From Streptomyces sp. TRM68416 (GTDB lineage Bacteria; Actinomycetota; Actinomycetes; Streptomycetales; Streptomycetaceae): DNA of 64,000 bases. Below the pieces are notes generated by a model that made no database searches, was not told where the DNA came from, and was given only the letters and a program-made list of their open reading frames with translations. This document shows positions 8,561 to 17,439 of this stretch, one piece after another; positions within the stretch are counted from its first letter, which is position 1; every line of letters begins with the position of its first letter. The stretch spans positions 372,001 through 436,000 of the forward strand of contig NZ_JACVWU010000001.1 of the NCBI RefSeq assembly GCF_014596915.1, written 5' to 3'. Both the position numbers and the translations under genes were made by a program.

Positions 8561-8595
8561 GAAGGGGCCCCCACCTCGATGGTGGGGGCCCCTTC
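8561..8595. terminator. strong bidirectional hairpin terminator after fabF
   Basis: A perfect 15-bp stem GAAGGGGCCCCCACC / GGTGGGGGCCCCTTC with a 5-base loop lies between the convergent fabF and DUF3145 genes, so it can serve both. Confidence 0.88.
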
Positions 8596-8607
8596 GCGCG
8601 TCCGTCG

Positions 8608-9102
8608 TCAGACCACCTGGTGCAGCCAGCGGACCGGGGCTCCCTCGCCCGCGTACCGGAACGGCTCCAGTTCGTCGTCCCAGGGCTTGCCGAGGAGCTT
8701 GGCGATCTCGGCCTCCAGGTCGGTCTCGCCGCGCTGGGAGCGGGTCAGGGCGGCGCGCAGGCGGTCCTCGGGGATGAGGATGTCGCCGTGGATGCCGGTG
8801 ACGGCGTGGAAGATGCCGAGGTCGGGGGTGCAGCTGTAGCGCTCGCCCTCGGCGGTGGCGCAGGGCTCGGCGGTCACCTCGAAGCGCAGCAGGTGCCAGC
8901 CGCGCAGGGCGGAGGCGAGTTTGGAGGCCGTACCGGCCTGGCCCTGCCAGGAGAACTCCGAGCGCCAGGTGCCGGGGGCGGCGGGCTGCCGGATCCAGTC
9001 GAGGTTGACGCGTGTGCCGAGCACCCCGGCGACGGCCCACTCGACGTGCGGGCACAGCGCGCGCGGCGCGGAGTGCACGTACAGAACTCCACGTGTCGTC
9101 AC
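8608..9102 (-). CDS. DUF3145 family protein
   Basis: A 164-residue protein of the actinobacterial DUF3145 family, whose function is not known. It begins MTTRGVLYVHSAPRALCPHVEWAVAG and has conserved Trp and Cys residues in LDWIRQPA, FSWQG and YSCTPDLG. GTG at 9102 is chosen because a GGAGG sits 5-10 bases upstream on the minus strand; an ATG much further upstream would add 47 unrelated residues. The location directly after fabF is conserved in Streptomyces, which hints at a link with lipid metabolism without proving it. Confidence 0.85.
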   Translation of the reverse strand: MTTRGVLYVHSAPRALCPHVEWAVAGVLGTRVNLDWIRQPAAPGTWRSEFSWQGQAGTASKLASALRGWHLLRFEVTAEPCATAEGERYSCTPDLGIFHAVTGIHGDILIPEDRLRAALTRSQRGETDLEAEIAKLLGKPWDDELEPFRYAGEGAPVRWLHQVV

Positions 9103-9359
9103 CGGGACCTCCGGGCAGAGCGGGACATCTTGCGAACTGGCGGACGGCCGTGGCGGGGCAGCCACGTTGATGGCGAGGCTACCGTGCGGCGGCGCAAGGA
9201 GTGTGACGTACCGTCGGTCCCAGTGCCGTGAAACGCCCGCCATTCACCCGGCAGGACGCCTGTACGGGTGGGAAGCGTTGCATCGTGCGCGGTCGGGAAC
9301 TCCCGCACGTTGTCATGGAAGGGGGAGTTCTGTCCGGCGACCGAGGGGATCAGCTGCGG

Positions 9360-10259
9360 ATGCGGAAGCCAAGCCATCGCTCGACGGCCGTTGTCGCTGC
9401 CCTGTCCGCGGCCGTCCTGGGCGTCGCCGGCTGTGATGCCACCGGCGGCAACGCGCCGGGGCCCGGCGGGACGGGCGCCATGAGTGCGAAGCCGTCGCCG
9501 AGCCCGACTCCGGTGTGGAACAGCAGCCCGGGGTCCCTGGCGGCCGTGGGCGACTCGATCACGCGCGGCTTCGACGCCTGCTCGGTGCTGGAGGACTGCC
9601 CCGAGGTGTCGTGGGCGACGGGCAGCAGCAAGGAGGTGGACAGTCTCGCCGTACGGCTGCTGGGCGAGGCGAGGGCCGGGCAGCGGAGCTGGAACTACGC
9701 GGTGACCGGGGCGCGGATGGCGGACCTGCCCGGTCAGATGGCGCAGGCGGTGACGCGGAAGCCGGAGCTGGTGGCGGTGATGGCGGGGGCGAACGACGCC
9801 TGCCGGGCCTCCACCTCGACGATGACGCCGGTGGCGGACTTCCGCGCCCAGTTCGAGGACGCTATGAGCACGCTGCGCGAGGCGCTGCCCAAGGCGCAGG
9901 TGTACGTGGCGAGCGTGCCGAACCTGAAGCGGCTGTGGTCGGAGGGGCGGACCAATCCGCTGGGCAAGCAGGTGTGGAAGCTGGGCATCTGCCCGTCGAT
10001 GCTCGGTGACCCGGACGCCCTGGACGCGGCGGCGACGCTGCGCCGGGACACGGTGCAGAAGCGGGTGGAGGACTACAACAAGGCCCTGGAGGAGGTCTGC
10101 GCCAAGGACAAGCGGTGCCGGTTCGACGGCGGCGCGGTCTACGAGTTCCGGTTCGGCACGGACCACCTCAGCCGCTGGGACTGGTTCCATCCGAGCGTGG
10201 ACGGGCAGGCGCGGCTGGCGGAGATCGCCTACCGGACGGTGACCGCGAAGACGGGGTGA
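9360..10259 (+). CDS. secreted SGNH/GDSL hydrolase lipoprotein
   Basis: A 299-residue putative lipoprotein esterase. After a basic N-terminus the hydrophobic stretch ends in a lipobox LGVAGC (Cys25), then a Pro/Ser/Gly-rich linker. The SGNH blocks follow in order: AVGDSITRGFD (nucleophile Ser), the Gly of the oxyanion hole in the RSWNYAVTGARM region, GAND (block III) and DWFHPSVDG (Asp/His). It is expected on the outer face of the membrane. The substrate (lipid, acetylated sugar or thioester) is unknown. Longer in-frame starts exist upstream, but ATG at 9360 places the signal peptide correctly. Confidence 0.87.
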   Translation: MRKPSHRSTAVVAALSAAVLGVAGCDATGGNAPGPGGTGAMSAKPSPSPTPVWNSSPGSLAAVGDSITRGFDACSVLEDCPEVSWATGSSKEVDSLAVRLLGEARAGQRSWNYAVTGARMADLPGQMAQAVTRKPELVAVMAGANDACRASTSTMTPVADFRAQFEDAMSTLREALPKAQVYVASVPNLKRLWSEGRTNPLGKQVWKLGICPSMLGDPDALDAAATLRRDTVQKRVEDYNKALEEVCAKDKRCRFDGGAVYEFRFGTDHLSRWDWFHPSVDGQARLAEIAYRTVTAKTG

Positions 10260-10280
10260 CCGGGCCGCGGGCGGGTGACT

Positions 10281-10286
10281 TAGGGT
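10281..10286 (+). promoter_or_regulatory. -10 box of a probable leaderless promoter (aldose epimerase)
   Basis: TAGGGT lies 7 bases before the ATG at 10294 in the 34-bp gap after the SGNH gene, with no ribosome binding site between. Confidence 0.45.
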
Positions 10287-10293
10287 TTCGCCC

Positions 10294-11274
10294 ATGGTTT
10301 CGCACATGAACGAACTCTTCGGAACACTTTCCGACGGCACCCCGGTGCACCGCTGGACCCTGGAGCGGGCGGGCGTGCGGGTGCGGGTCCTGACGTACGG
10401 CGGGATCGTTCAGTCGGTGGAGGTCCCGGACCGCGAGGGCGTCGCCGGGAACGTGGTGCTGGGGTTCGCGGAACTGACCGGCTACCTCGCGCATCCGGGG
10501 CCGTACCTCGGCGCCCTGGTCGGCCGGTTCGCCAACCGGATCGCCGGTGGCCGCTTCCCGCTGGACGGCCGGACGTACGCGCTCGCGCGGAACAACGGCC
10601 CCAACTGTCTGCACGGCGGCGAGCGCGGCTTCGACAAGCGCGTGTGGGACGCGGAGCCGGTCGAGCACGGGGTGCGCCTGTCCCGGGTGGCCCCGCACGG
10701 CGAGGAGGGCTTCCCGGGCCGTCTGGAGGTCTCGGCGACGTACACACTGGACGCGTCCGGCGCGCTGCGGATCGCCTACGAGGCGGTGACCGACGCGCCG
10801 ACCGTGGTGAACCTGACCAACCACAGCTACTTCAACCTCGCGGGCTCGGGGCACGCGGGCGGGCACGAACTGCGGCTGGACGCCTCGCGGTACACCCCGG
10901 TCGACGCGGATCTGATCCCGACCGGTGTCGAGTCCGTCCACGGAACGGATGTCGACTTCCGGGCGGCGCGCAAGGTCGGATCGGGGTACGACCACAACTT
11001 CGCGCTCGACAAGGGCGTGACCGAGGCGCCGGTCGAGGTCGCCGAGCTGTACGACCCGTCGACCGGGCGGGTGCTGACGGTGGCGACCACCGAACCGGGC
11101 CTCCAGCTGTACACCGCCGACCACTTGGAGGAGCCGTTCGCGCCCGGCGAGGGCATCGCCCTGGAGACCCAGCACTTCCCCGACTCCCCCAACCGGCCGG
11201 ACTTCCCGAGCACGGTCCTGCGGCGGGGCGGGGTCTTCCGCTCGCAGACCGTGTACGGCTTCACCACCCGCTGA
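10294..11274 (+). CDS. galM: aldose 1-epimerase (galactose mutarotase), cytoplasmic
   Basis: A 326-residue mutarotase interconverting alpha and beta anomers of aldoses. Family motifs: LTYGGIVQSVEVPDR, GALVGRFANRIAGGRF, NCLHGG (His), NLTNHSYFNLAG (catalytic His) and the C-terminal catalytic Glu in ALETQHFPDSPN. No signal peptide. A second, Tat-exported paralogue lies at 29415-30560. Translation may instead start at ATG 10306. It is followed by a hairpin terminator. Confidence 0.92.
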   Translation: MVSHMNELFGTLSDGTPVHRWTLERAGVRVRVLTYGGIVQSVEVPDREGVAGNVVLGFAELTGYLAHPGPYLGALVGRFANRIAGGRFPLDGRTYALARNNGPNCLHGGERGFDKRVWDAEPVEHGVRLSRVAPHGEEGFPGRLEVSATYTLDASGALRIAYEAVTDAPTVVNLTNHSYFNLAGSGHAGGHELRLDASRYTPVDADLIPTGVESVHGTDVDFRAARKVGSGYDHNFALDKGVTEAPVEVAELYDPSTGRVLTVATTEPGLQLYTADHLEEPFAPGEGIALETQHFPDSPNRPDFPSTVLRRGGVFRSQTVYGFTTR

Positions 11275-11280
11275 CCAGCA

Positions 11281-11316
11281 AGCCCCGGTCCAGGGGTCAG
11301 GTCCCGGACCGGGGCT
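11281..11316 (+). terminator. hairpin terminator after galM
   Basis: An 11-bp perfect stem AGCCCCGGTCC / GGACCGGGGCT (11281-11291 and 11306-11316) begins 6 bases after the stop codon. There is no U-tract, as is usual in Streptomyces. The rest of the 266-bp gap to 11541 shows no other convincing element. Confidence 0.75.
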
Positions 11317-11540
11317 GTCCATGGGGAACGCGTCCCGGCCCAGACGGTAACCGCCCCGGTGAACCCGCGACCGGCGATCGGCCGACTTGCCTGAACCCCG
11401 TACGAACCCTTCACAAACGGCCATGAGCGCCTCCTCTTGGCCCGGGGCCCGGCCGGCGGGCACGCGGCCACGGAGGTTCCGGTGCCCCGAAGCGGGGTAT
11501 CACCACGCTTCTCCCCCGCAACGGAAGGACCGGAACTCCC

Positions 11541-12782
11541 TTGAACCTCATACGTGTTCGGATCGGCGTGCTCGGACTCGCGCTGGCGGCGGGACTGGCG
11601 TCCCCCACGGCCGCGACCGCCGACGAGGCGGCCCCCTCGCCCACCGTCGAGGAGCAGCGCCTGGACCGGGCGGTCCCCCAGGAGATCCTGAAGCGATCCG
11701 GATTCGACACCGTGACACCGCGGTTCGTGCGCGCGCTCGGCTCGGCGCAGTCCTACGCGCAGGCCCGCGCCGTCGTCGTACGCGAAGGGTCCGCGCTGTG
11801 GCGGCGGGCCGTGGAGCGGGCGCAGGGGCGGGGGCCCGCGGGCGGGGAGCTGAGCCGGGACGACGACCGGCCGCTGTACTGGGCGCGGCTGGGGATGACG
11901 CGGGAGGTGCGGACCTGGGAGCCGGGGTTCGGTCTGACCGAGGGGCAGCGGTCGGCGCTCATCGGCGCGTTGGAGCGGACCTCGCGCGGGCAGAGCGCCG
12001 TCCGCTATCCGCACGGGAAGGGCGTGAAGCGGATCCTGCTCACCGGGTTCGATCCGTTCACGCTCGACCGGGACGTGCGGATCTCCAACCCGTCCGGGGC
12101 CACCGCGCTCGCGCTCGACGGCACGGTGATCGAGACCGCGGACGGTCCGGCGCGGATCGAGACCGTCGTGTTCCCGGTGCGCTGGCAGGACTTCACCGAC
12201 GGCACGGTGGAGCGGACGCTGCGGCCGCACCTGCCCCACGTGGACCTGCTGACCACGGTGAGCCAGGGCCGGGTCGGGCGGTTCGACATCGAGCGGACCA
12301 ACGGGGCCTGGCGGGGCGGCTTCCCGGACAACGACAACATCGGCAGGACCGGGACCGTCCCGGTCGGCGACCCGGCCTCGCAGCCGCAGTGGACGACGAC
12401 GACCCTGCCGTACGAGGAGATCGTGGCGGCGGGCGGCGGGCGGTTCCCGGTGTACGACAACACGAGTGTGACCGAGATTCCGGCGGGCGGCACCGAGCCC
12501 GTCGTACGGCCCGAGGGGCCCACGCCGGGGTCGGCCGCGCGGGCCGGGGGCGGTGGGGACTACCTCTCCAACGAGGTCGCCTACCGGGCGACGCTGCTGC
12601 GGGACCGGCTCGGGCTGCACGACGTGCTGCCGGCCGGGCATGTGCACACGCCCGTGCTCCAGTTCGGGGCCGGGAACACCACCGAGGTCTCCGACCCCGA
12701 GTTCGTGCGCAACCGGCTGGACATCGTCGCCCAGGTGCGGGCGATTCTGACGGTCGCGGGCGGCGGCCCGGTCACCGGGTGA
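11541..12782 (+). CDS. secreted pyroglutamyl-peptidase (C15)-like protein without cysteine
   Basis: A 413-residue protein with a signal peptide (MNLIRVRIGVLGLALAAGLASPTAATA), a helical region, and a C-terminal domain of peptidase C15 type. Matching segments are ILLTGFDPF-plus-NPSG (about 165-185), the Glu-containing RFDIERTNG followed by FPDNDN, LSNEVAYRATLL, and GHVHTP (the family His). In real pyroglutamyl peptidases the LSN segment contains the catalytic Cys; here that position appears to be Thr, and the whole protein has no cysteine. It is therefore probably not a working Cys peptidase. TTG at 11541 is preferred because GGAAGGA lies about 11 bases upstream and it precedes the signal peptide. 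Its 3' end overlaps the convergent EI24 gene by 11 bases. Confidence 0.75.
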   Translation: MNLIRVRIGVLGLALAAGLASPTAATADEAAPSPTVEEQRLDRAVPQEILKRSGFDTVTPRFVRALGSAQSYAQARAVVVREGSALWRRAVERAQGRGPAGGELSRDDDRPLYWARLGMTREVRTWEPGFGLTEGQRSALIGALERTSRGQSAVRYPHGKGVKRILLTGFDPFTLDRDVRISNPSGATALALDGTVIETADGPARIETVVFPVRWQDFTDGTVERTLRPHLPHVDLLTTVSQGRVGRFDIERTNGAWRGGFPDNDNIGRTGTVPVGDPASQPQWTTTTLPYEEIVAAGGGRFPVYDNTSVTEIPAGGTEPVVRPEGPTPGSAARAGGGGDYLSNEVAYRATLLRDRLGLHDVLPAGHVHTPVLQFGAGNTTEVSDPEFVRNRLDIVAQVRAILTVAGGGPVTG

Positions 12783-13584
12783 TGTGGTCGGTCTTCTTCG
12801 CGCCGTCCTCGGCGTTTTCCTCGGCGTTTTCCTCGGCGTTTTCCTCGTCGAGCATGGCGCGGGTCATGAGGGTGGCGCCCGCGACCGCGCCCGGCATGAG
12901 GAACACCGCGACGAACGGGACCAGGAAGGCCACGGCGAGGGGGGCGCCGAAGCCCCAGGCGAGGGGCTTGCGGGAGCGCAGGAGGGTGAGGCGGTCGCGG
13001 AGTTCGACGCCGCGGCGCTGCATCGCCACCGCGGTCAGCTCCTCGGCGAGGAAGAAGCCGGTGACGAGGAAGCCGAGGACCGGGACGACCGTCTGGCCGA
13101 CGACCGGGATGAAGCCGAGGCCGAAGAGCAGCACGCCCCACAGCCCGGCGCGGACCAGGATGCGGAGGCTGTCGCGGGCCGAGATCCACAGGTCCCGCCA
13201 GAGCGGCAGGTCGGACTCGGGGGCCGTGCCGTCCGGCGAGACGTCACGGTCGACCTTCTCGGAGAGGCTCTCGTAGAAGGGCTGGCCGATCAGGAGTGTG
13301 ACCGCGGTGAAGGTGAGGACGGCCAGGAGCAGCGCGAGCGCGAACAGCACGACGGTGAGGAAGCCGCGGAAGAGGCCGGCCCAGGGGTTCGACCAGTCGT
13401 CGGCGAAGGGGGTGGCCCAGGCCACGAAGTCCTCGCCCCACAGGGCCAGGGCGACGAGCGCCGCGACATAGAGGACGAGTGTGATCAGGCCCGGGACAAG
13501 TCCGAAGCCGTACTGCTTGCCGTGCCGGGCCACCCACCGCTGGCCCTTCAGTAGGTACTGGAACCCCACCCCGAGATCGCGCAT
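12772..13584 (-). CDS. EI24-domain integral membrane protein
   Basis: A 270-residue membrane protein of the EI24/CysZ-like family. Hydrophobic helices are seen around residues 28-48, 73-100, 146-168, 170-185 and 208-236. Conserved family features include IGQPFYESLSEKVD and the GFIPVVGQTVVPVLG stretch. CysZ members take up sulfate, but actinobacterial EI24 proteins have no agreed role. The C-terminus ends with three copies of ENAE encoded by a 12-bp tandem repeat, then a charged tail. Confidence 0.83.
   Translation of the reverse strand: MRDLGVGFQYLLKGQRWVARHGKQYGFGLVPGLITLVLYVAALVALALWGEDFVAWATPFADDWSNPWAGLFRGFLTVVLFALALLLAVLTFTAVTLLIGQPFYESLSEKVDRDVSPDGTAPESDLPLWRDLWISARDSLRILVRAGLWGVLLFGLGFIPVVGQTVVPVLGFLVTGFFLAEELTAVAMQRRGVELRDRLTLLRSRKPLAWGFGAPLAVAFLVPFVAVFLMPGAVAGATLMTRAMLDEENAEENAEENAEDGAKKTDHITR
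12806..12841. repeat. 12-bp tandem repeat inside the EI24 gene
   Basis: Three exact copies of TCCTCGGCGTTT encode the Glu-Asn-Ala-Glu repeat of the EI24 tail. The unit length keeps the frame, so copy number could vary between strains without breaking the protein. Confidence 0.85.
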
Positions 13585-13598
13585 GGCGGAAACCCTAT

Positions 13599-13850
13599 CG
13601 GGCTTGCGTGATCACTCCGCTCGGGCCCGCACGGTTGCCTCGGTCGGGCCCGGGGGGATCGCCTCGATCGGGCCTGCGCGATCACCCCGATCGGGCCCGG
13701 GGGCGCCTCGGTTGGGCCCGCGCGATCACCCCGGTCGGGCCCGGGTGGTCACCCCGACCGACCTGAGTGGTCACCCCGACGCCCCGGTGGTCACCCCGAC
13801 CCGCCCCGCACGATCACCCCGGTCACCCCGGTCACCCCGGTCACCCCGGT
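13599..13850. repeat. degenerate G+C-rich repeat tract
   Basis: About seven imperfect copies of a 21-24-bp unit built on TCGGGCCCG (13599 to about 13745) merge into a run of GGTCACCCC-type 9-mers. The last of these are exact and head-to-tail at 13821-13847, with degenerate units before. The GGGCCC centres are self-complementary. The tract lies upstream of the EI24 gene and its right end overlaps the stop codon of the next gene. No gene is visible in it. Confidence 0.75.
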
Positions 13851-14704
13851 GCCACCGTCACCACCACGCCCGGCTCCGCCGCGGGTGACACCGCCGCCTG
13901 TACCCGTACGGCTGCCGCGCGGGCGACGCGGCCGGTGCGGGAGGCCGTGGCCAGGAGGAGGGGTTGGAGGCGTTCCAGGCCGGAGACCAGCAGCTCCTCC
14001 CCGGCGACGAGCGCCGGGCGGGCCGCCTTCGTGGTGGCCGCGGCCGCCTCCGTGAGGTCGGCCAGCGGGGGCAGCGTGGCGCGTACGACGTTGGCGCCGG
14101 CGACGGCCGCGCGCTCGGCCAGGGCCACCTGGAGCGGCATCAGCGGGGCGAGCGCGGCCGTCAGCGCGTCGGCGATGCGCCGGAGTTCGGGGGTGCCCTC
14201 GCGCAGCACCTCGGCCGCCGAGCGCAGGAACGGGGTGAGGGCGAGCAGCACGCCCGCGACGAGCCCGGCACCGGCCGGCAGCAGCGGGGACGTCGCCTCG
14301 ACCAGCTCGCCGAGGGCCGTGGCGAACTCCTCCACCGCCGGTTCCACCGCGTCCAGCACCGGCAGCAGACTGTCGCCGAGGGCCGTCAGCAGGGCCTGGG
14401 CCGGCTCGCTGACCGGGTGCACGGCGAGCGGGGCGCCGCTGGTGCCGAGGCGGGTGAGCGTGTCGACGATGCGGTAGAAGGCCTCCTGGGCCTGCGGGGA
14501 GGCGCTGGCCTCGGCGAGTTCGGCCGTGGTCTGGCGCAGGACACGCAGCACCTCCGCGCCCGAACCGTCCCTGGGGTCGAAGGTGTTGATGGCGATTCTG
14601 GTGAGGTTTCCGGCCGTGTCCAGCAGCTGGCCGGTGATGTCCGTCGTGTTGCGTGCCATGCGCAGTACGTCGTCCCTGCTGGGCAGCGGAGGGATCGTTG
14701 CCAT
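13841..14704 (-). CDS. hypothetical Ala/Leu-rich helical protein
   Basis: A 287-residue protein of unknown function. It is almost entirely helical and rich in Ala, Leu, Glu and Thr, with no clear domain. One hydrophobic patch (LLPAGAGLVAGVLLALTPFL, about 155-175) could be a membrane or packing helix. The pattern of long amphipathic helices recalls phasin- or apolipoprotein-like proteins, but this is only an impression. The ATG at 14704 follows GGAGAG; earlier starts would read into unrelated sequence. The last codons lie in the GGTCACCCC repeat tract. It is divergent from the M14 peptidase gene. Confidence 0.7.
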   Translation of the reverse strand: MATIPPLPSRDDVLRMARNTTDITGQLLDTAGNLTRIAINTFDPRDGSGAEVLRVLRQTTAELAEASASPQAQEAFYRIVDTLTRLGTSGAPLAVHPVSEPAQALLTALGDSLLPVLDAVEPAVEEFATALGELVEATSPLLPAGAGLVAGVLLALTPFLRSAAEVLREGTPELRRIADALTAALAPLMPLQVALAERAAVAGANVVRATLPPLADLTEAAAATTKAARPALVAGEELLVSGLERLQPLLLATASRTGRVARAAAVRVQAAVSPAAEPGVVVTVAPG

Positions 14705-14874
14705 GGGCTCTCCACCCTTGTCCGTCGGGCACCCGGTGGACTCAGGATGCCCTCTCCCGGCCCCCGGAGGTACGCCATCCGGGGCATCGGTGACACGAAC
14801 TCCCTCTTGTTGCAGTTGAGTCGAACAGGTACACCTCGCCGTACCGATCTCAGGAAGCCCCGGAGGAGGTACGC

Positions 14875-17424
14875 GTGCGCACCACAAGGACCGTTCCCGC
14901 GAGACCCGTTCCGTTCGTCGCCCTCACCTTCGTCCTCACCCTCGCCACGGCGGGGTCCCTGTTCCTCGCCCCGCAACCGGCCGGCGCGGATCCGCAGCCG
15001 CCGACCCGGGAGCGCGCGGCACCCGGCGACCGCGCCGCCCGCGCGCCGGAGAGCGCCGCCCGGCGGGCCCTGACCGCCGACGCCACCCTGTCCGACGCCG
15101 TCCGCGGCTACCCGCGCGAGCAGACGCTCGCCCCCGACCCGGAGAACCCCGCCGACAAGTCGATCAAGCTGGGGCTCACCCCGTACCACGCGATCGCCCC
15201 GAAGCTGAACCGACTCCAGAAGCTCGGCGACCGGGTGAGCGTGGAGGTCGCGGGCCGGTCGGCCGGCGGGCACCGCCTCTTCCTCGTCACCGTCACCGCG
15301 CCGGAGACCGACCGCCAGGCGCGCGACCAGGAACGGATGCGCGCGCTCATCGAGAACGCGCCCGCGAAGGCCGCCAAGTCACCTCACATAAAGAAGAGTT
15401 ACAAGACACCCGTCTTCTTCAACAACAACATCCACGGCAACGAGTGGGAGGGCACCGACGCCTCCCTGGAGCTGATCGAGCGGCTCGCCACCGCGAACGA
15501 CGCGAGGACGAAGAGCCTGCTGGCCCGCAGCCGCCTGTACTTCAACATCACCGCCAACCCGGACGGCCGGATCGCCGGCACCCGCGCCAACGCCAACGGC
15601 TTCGACATGAACCGGGACTTCGTCACCGCCTCGCAGCCCGAGGTGAGGGTGATGCGGCAGATCATGGCCGACAAGCAGCCCGCGGTCATGCTCGACCTGC
15701 ACGGGTACGTCAACGGCACCCTCATCGAGCCCACCACTCCCCCGCACGGGGAGAACTACGAGTACGACCTGTTCCTGAAGAACACCTACGCCAACGCCCT
15801 CGGCATGGAGGCCGCCGTCAACGGCCTCGGCTACACGCCGGCGAAGGACGGCGTCGAGCCCGTGCAGATCCCGTTCCGCGACCAGGAGGAGGGCTGGGAC
15901 GACTGGCCGCCGATCTTCACCCCGCAGTACGCGGCCTTCCACGGCACGGTCGCCGCGCACACCGTGGAGATCCCGCTGCGGGTGAACAACGCGGCCTACG
16001 ACACCCTGCCCGTCGCCGAGCTGCGGCGCCGGGCGGCGGTCAACACGGACGTGGCCGGTGCCGCGTTGCGCGCCACCCTCGACTTCGTGGCGGAGCGCGG
16101 GAGTTCGCTGGTCGCCGACCAGATCGAGGTGTTCCGGCGCGGGGCCGCGGGCGCGGCACAGGTGCCGGTGTCGGCGGAGACCGTGCCGGGGGTGCCGGGC
16201 ATCGGCCCCGAGGACGTCTACACCACCACCTTCCCGCGCGCCTACGTCATCACAGGCGGTACTACTGCCGCGGCCCGCCTCGTCGACCATCTGATCGCCA
16301 ACGACGTCCGCGTCAGCCGCGCGGGCCACGCCTTCCGGCTGGGCGGGAGGACGTACCCGAAGGGCAGTTACGTCGTCGACATGCGCCAGGCCAAGCGCGG
16401 GATGGCGAACGTGCTGCTGGCCGACGGGCGGGACATCAGCGACAGGGTGTCGGTGATGTACGACATCTCGGGCTGGAGCCTGGGGCGGCTGTGGGGCGCC
16501 ACGGTGGAGTCCGTGCCGCGCGGCAGCCTGGCCGGGCTGCCGCTGCGCCGGGTCTCCGAGGCCGCGCCCGCCGGTTACGTCGCCCCGCGCGGCGACCTGC
16601 GGCTGCGGCTGACCGACCCGAACGAGGTGGCCGCCCTCAACTCGCTGCTGGCCAAGGGAGTTGCGGTTCGGCGGGCCGCGGACGGCAGTGCGCTCGTGCC
16701 GGGTTCGGCGCGGGCCGCGGCGGCGGTCGCGGCACGGACGTACGACGTCGCCTTCGACGCGACCCGGCTCACCGGTGGCAGCGAGCTGCGCCGGGTGCGG
16801 GTGGCGGCGGCGGTGACGCCGGGCGAACTGTTCGCGCTGCGGGAGATGAACTTCGACGTCACTCCGGTGTCCACGGCGGTGTTGAACGCGGGCTTCGACT
16901 GGTCGACGGCGGATGTGCTGTTCGTGTCGGCGGGACTGCGGTACGAGGGCCTGTCCCCGGCCGCGCGGACCGCGCTGGACGCCTTCCTCGGCGAGCGCGG
17001 TCTCGTCGGGCGGGGGGCCGCGGGCGCGTCGGTGAGCTCGGCGGCCGGGCTGCTGGCGGCCAAGGCCGTCGAGGGCAACGGGGACGCCAACGGCGTGGTC
17101 CGGGTGGTCAACGTGGGCGGTGCCGTCACCGGCGGCGCCCCGGACCACTCCTTCGTCTACGCGCCGGTGTGGTTCACCGACCTGGGTCCCGGGGTGCGGG
17201 TGGAGCAGTCGTACGCGACCGGCAACCCGCTCGTCTCCGGGCACTGGCGGCCCGCGCGGGACGGTTCGGGCGGACCGGCTGACGCGGCGGGACAGGCCTC
17301 CGTGGTCAGCGGCGCGCACGCGGTGCTGTTCGGCACCGAGCCGCTTTTCAGAGATCATCCGAAGGGAGAATTCGCCCAGGTGGCACGGGCGTTGTTCACC
17401 ATGGCACACGCGCACAGCGGTTAG
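14875..17424 (+). CDS. secreted M14-family zinc carboxypeptidase
   Basis: An 849-residue exported peptidase. After a signal peptide (about residues 1-38) comes an M14 catalytic domain: zinc ligands His187 and Glu190 in HGNEWEG and His276 in LDLHGYVNG, with NPDGR, NANGFDMNRDF and a probable catalytic Glu in HTVEIPLR. A long C-terminal region (about 420-849) lacks a recognised enzyme motif and is probably beta-rich. Secreted M14 enzymes trim C-terminal residues from peptides in nutrient scavenging. GTG at 14875 follows GGAGGAGGT. A serine hydrolase gene follows after 15 bases, so they form an operon. Confidence 0.88.
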   Translation: MRTTRTVPARPVPFVALTFVLTLATAGSLFLAPQPAGADPQPPTRERAAPGDRAARAPESAARRALTADATLSDAVRGYPREQTLAPDPENPADKSIKLGLTPYHAIAPKLNRLQKLGDRVSVEVAGRSAGGHRLFLVTVTAPETDRQARDQERMRALIENAPAKAAKSPHIKKSYKTPVFFNNNIHGNEWEGTDASLELIERLATANDARTKSLLARSRLYFNITANPDGRIAGTRANANGFDMNRDFVTASQPEVRVMRQIMADKQPAVMLDLHGYVNGTLIEPTTPPHGENYEYDLFLKNTYANALGMEAAVNGLGYTPAKDGVEPVQIPFRDQEEGWDDWPPIFTPQYAAFHGTVAAHTVEIPLRVNNAAYDTLPVAELRRRAAVNTDVAGAALRATLDFVAERGSSLVADQIEVFRRGAAGAAQVPVSAETVPGVPGIGPEDVYTTTFPRAYVITGGTTAAARLVDHLIANDVRVSRAGHAFRLGGRTYPKGSYVVDMRQAKRGMANVLLADGRDISDRVSVMYDISGWSLGRLWGATVESVPRGSLAGLPLRRVSEAAPAGYVAPRGDLRLRLTDPNEVAALNSLLAKGVAVRRAADGSALVPGSARAAAAVAARTYDVAFDATRLTGGSELRRVRVAAAVTPGELFALREMNFDVTPVSTAVLNAGFDWSTADVLFVSAGLRYEGLSPAARTALDAFLGERGLVGRGAAGASVSSAAGLLAAKAVEGNGDANGVVRVVNVGGAVTGGAPDHSFVYAPVWFTDLGPGVRVEQSYATGNPLVSGHWRPARDGSGGPADAAGQASVVSGAHAVLFGTEPLFRDHPKGEFAQVARALFTMAHAHSG

Positions 17425-17439
17425 TAACGAGGAGAGCGG

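Noticed and set aside
13812..13850. Short tandem repeats looking like a CRISPR array
   Set aside because: The units are 9 bp, directly adjacent, with no spacers and no cas genes.
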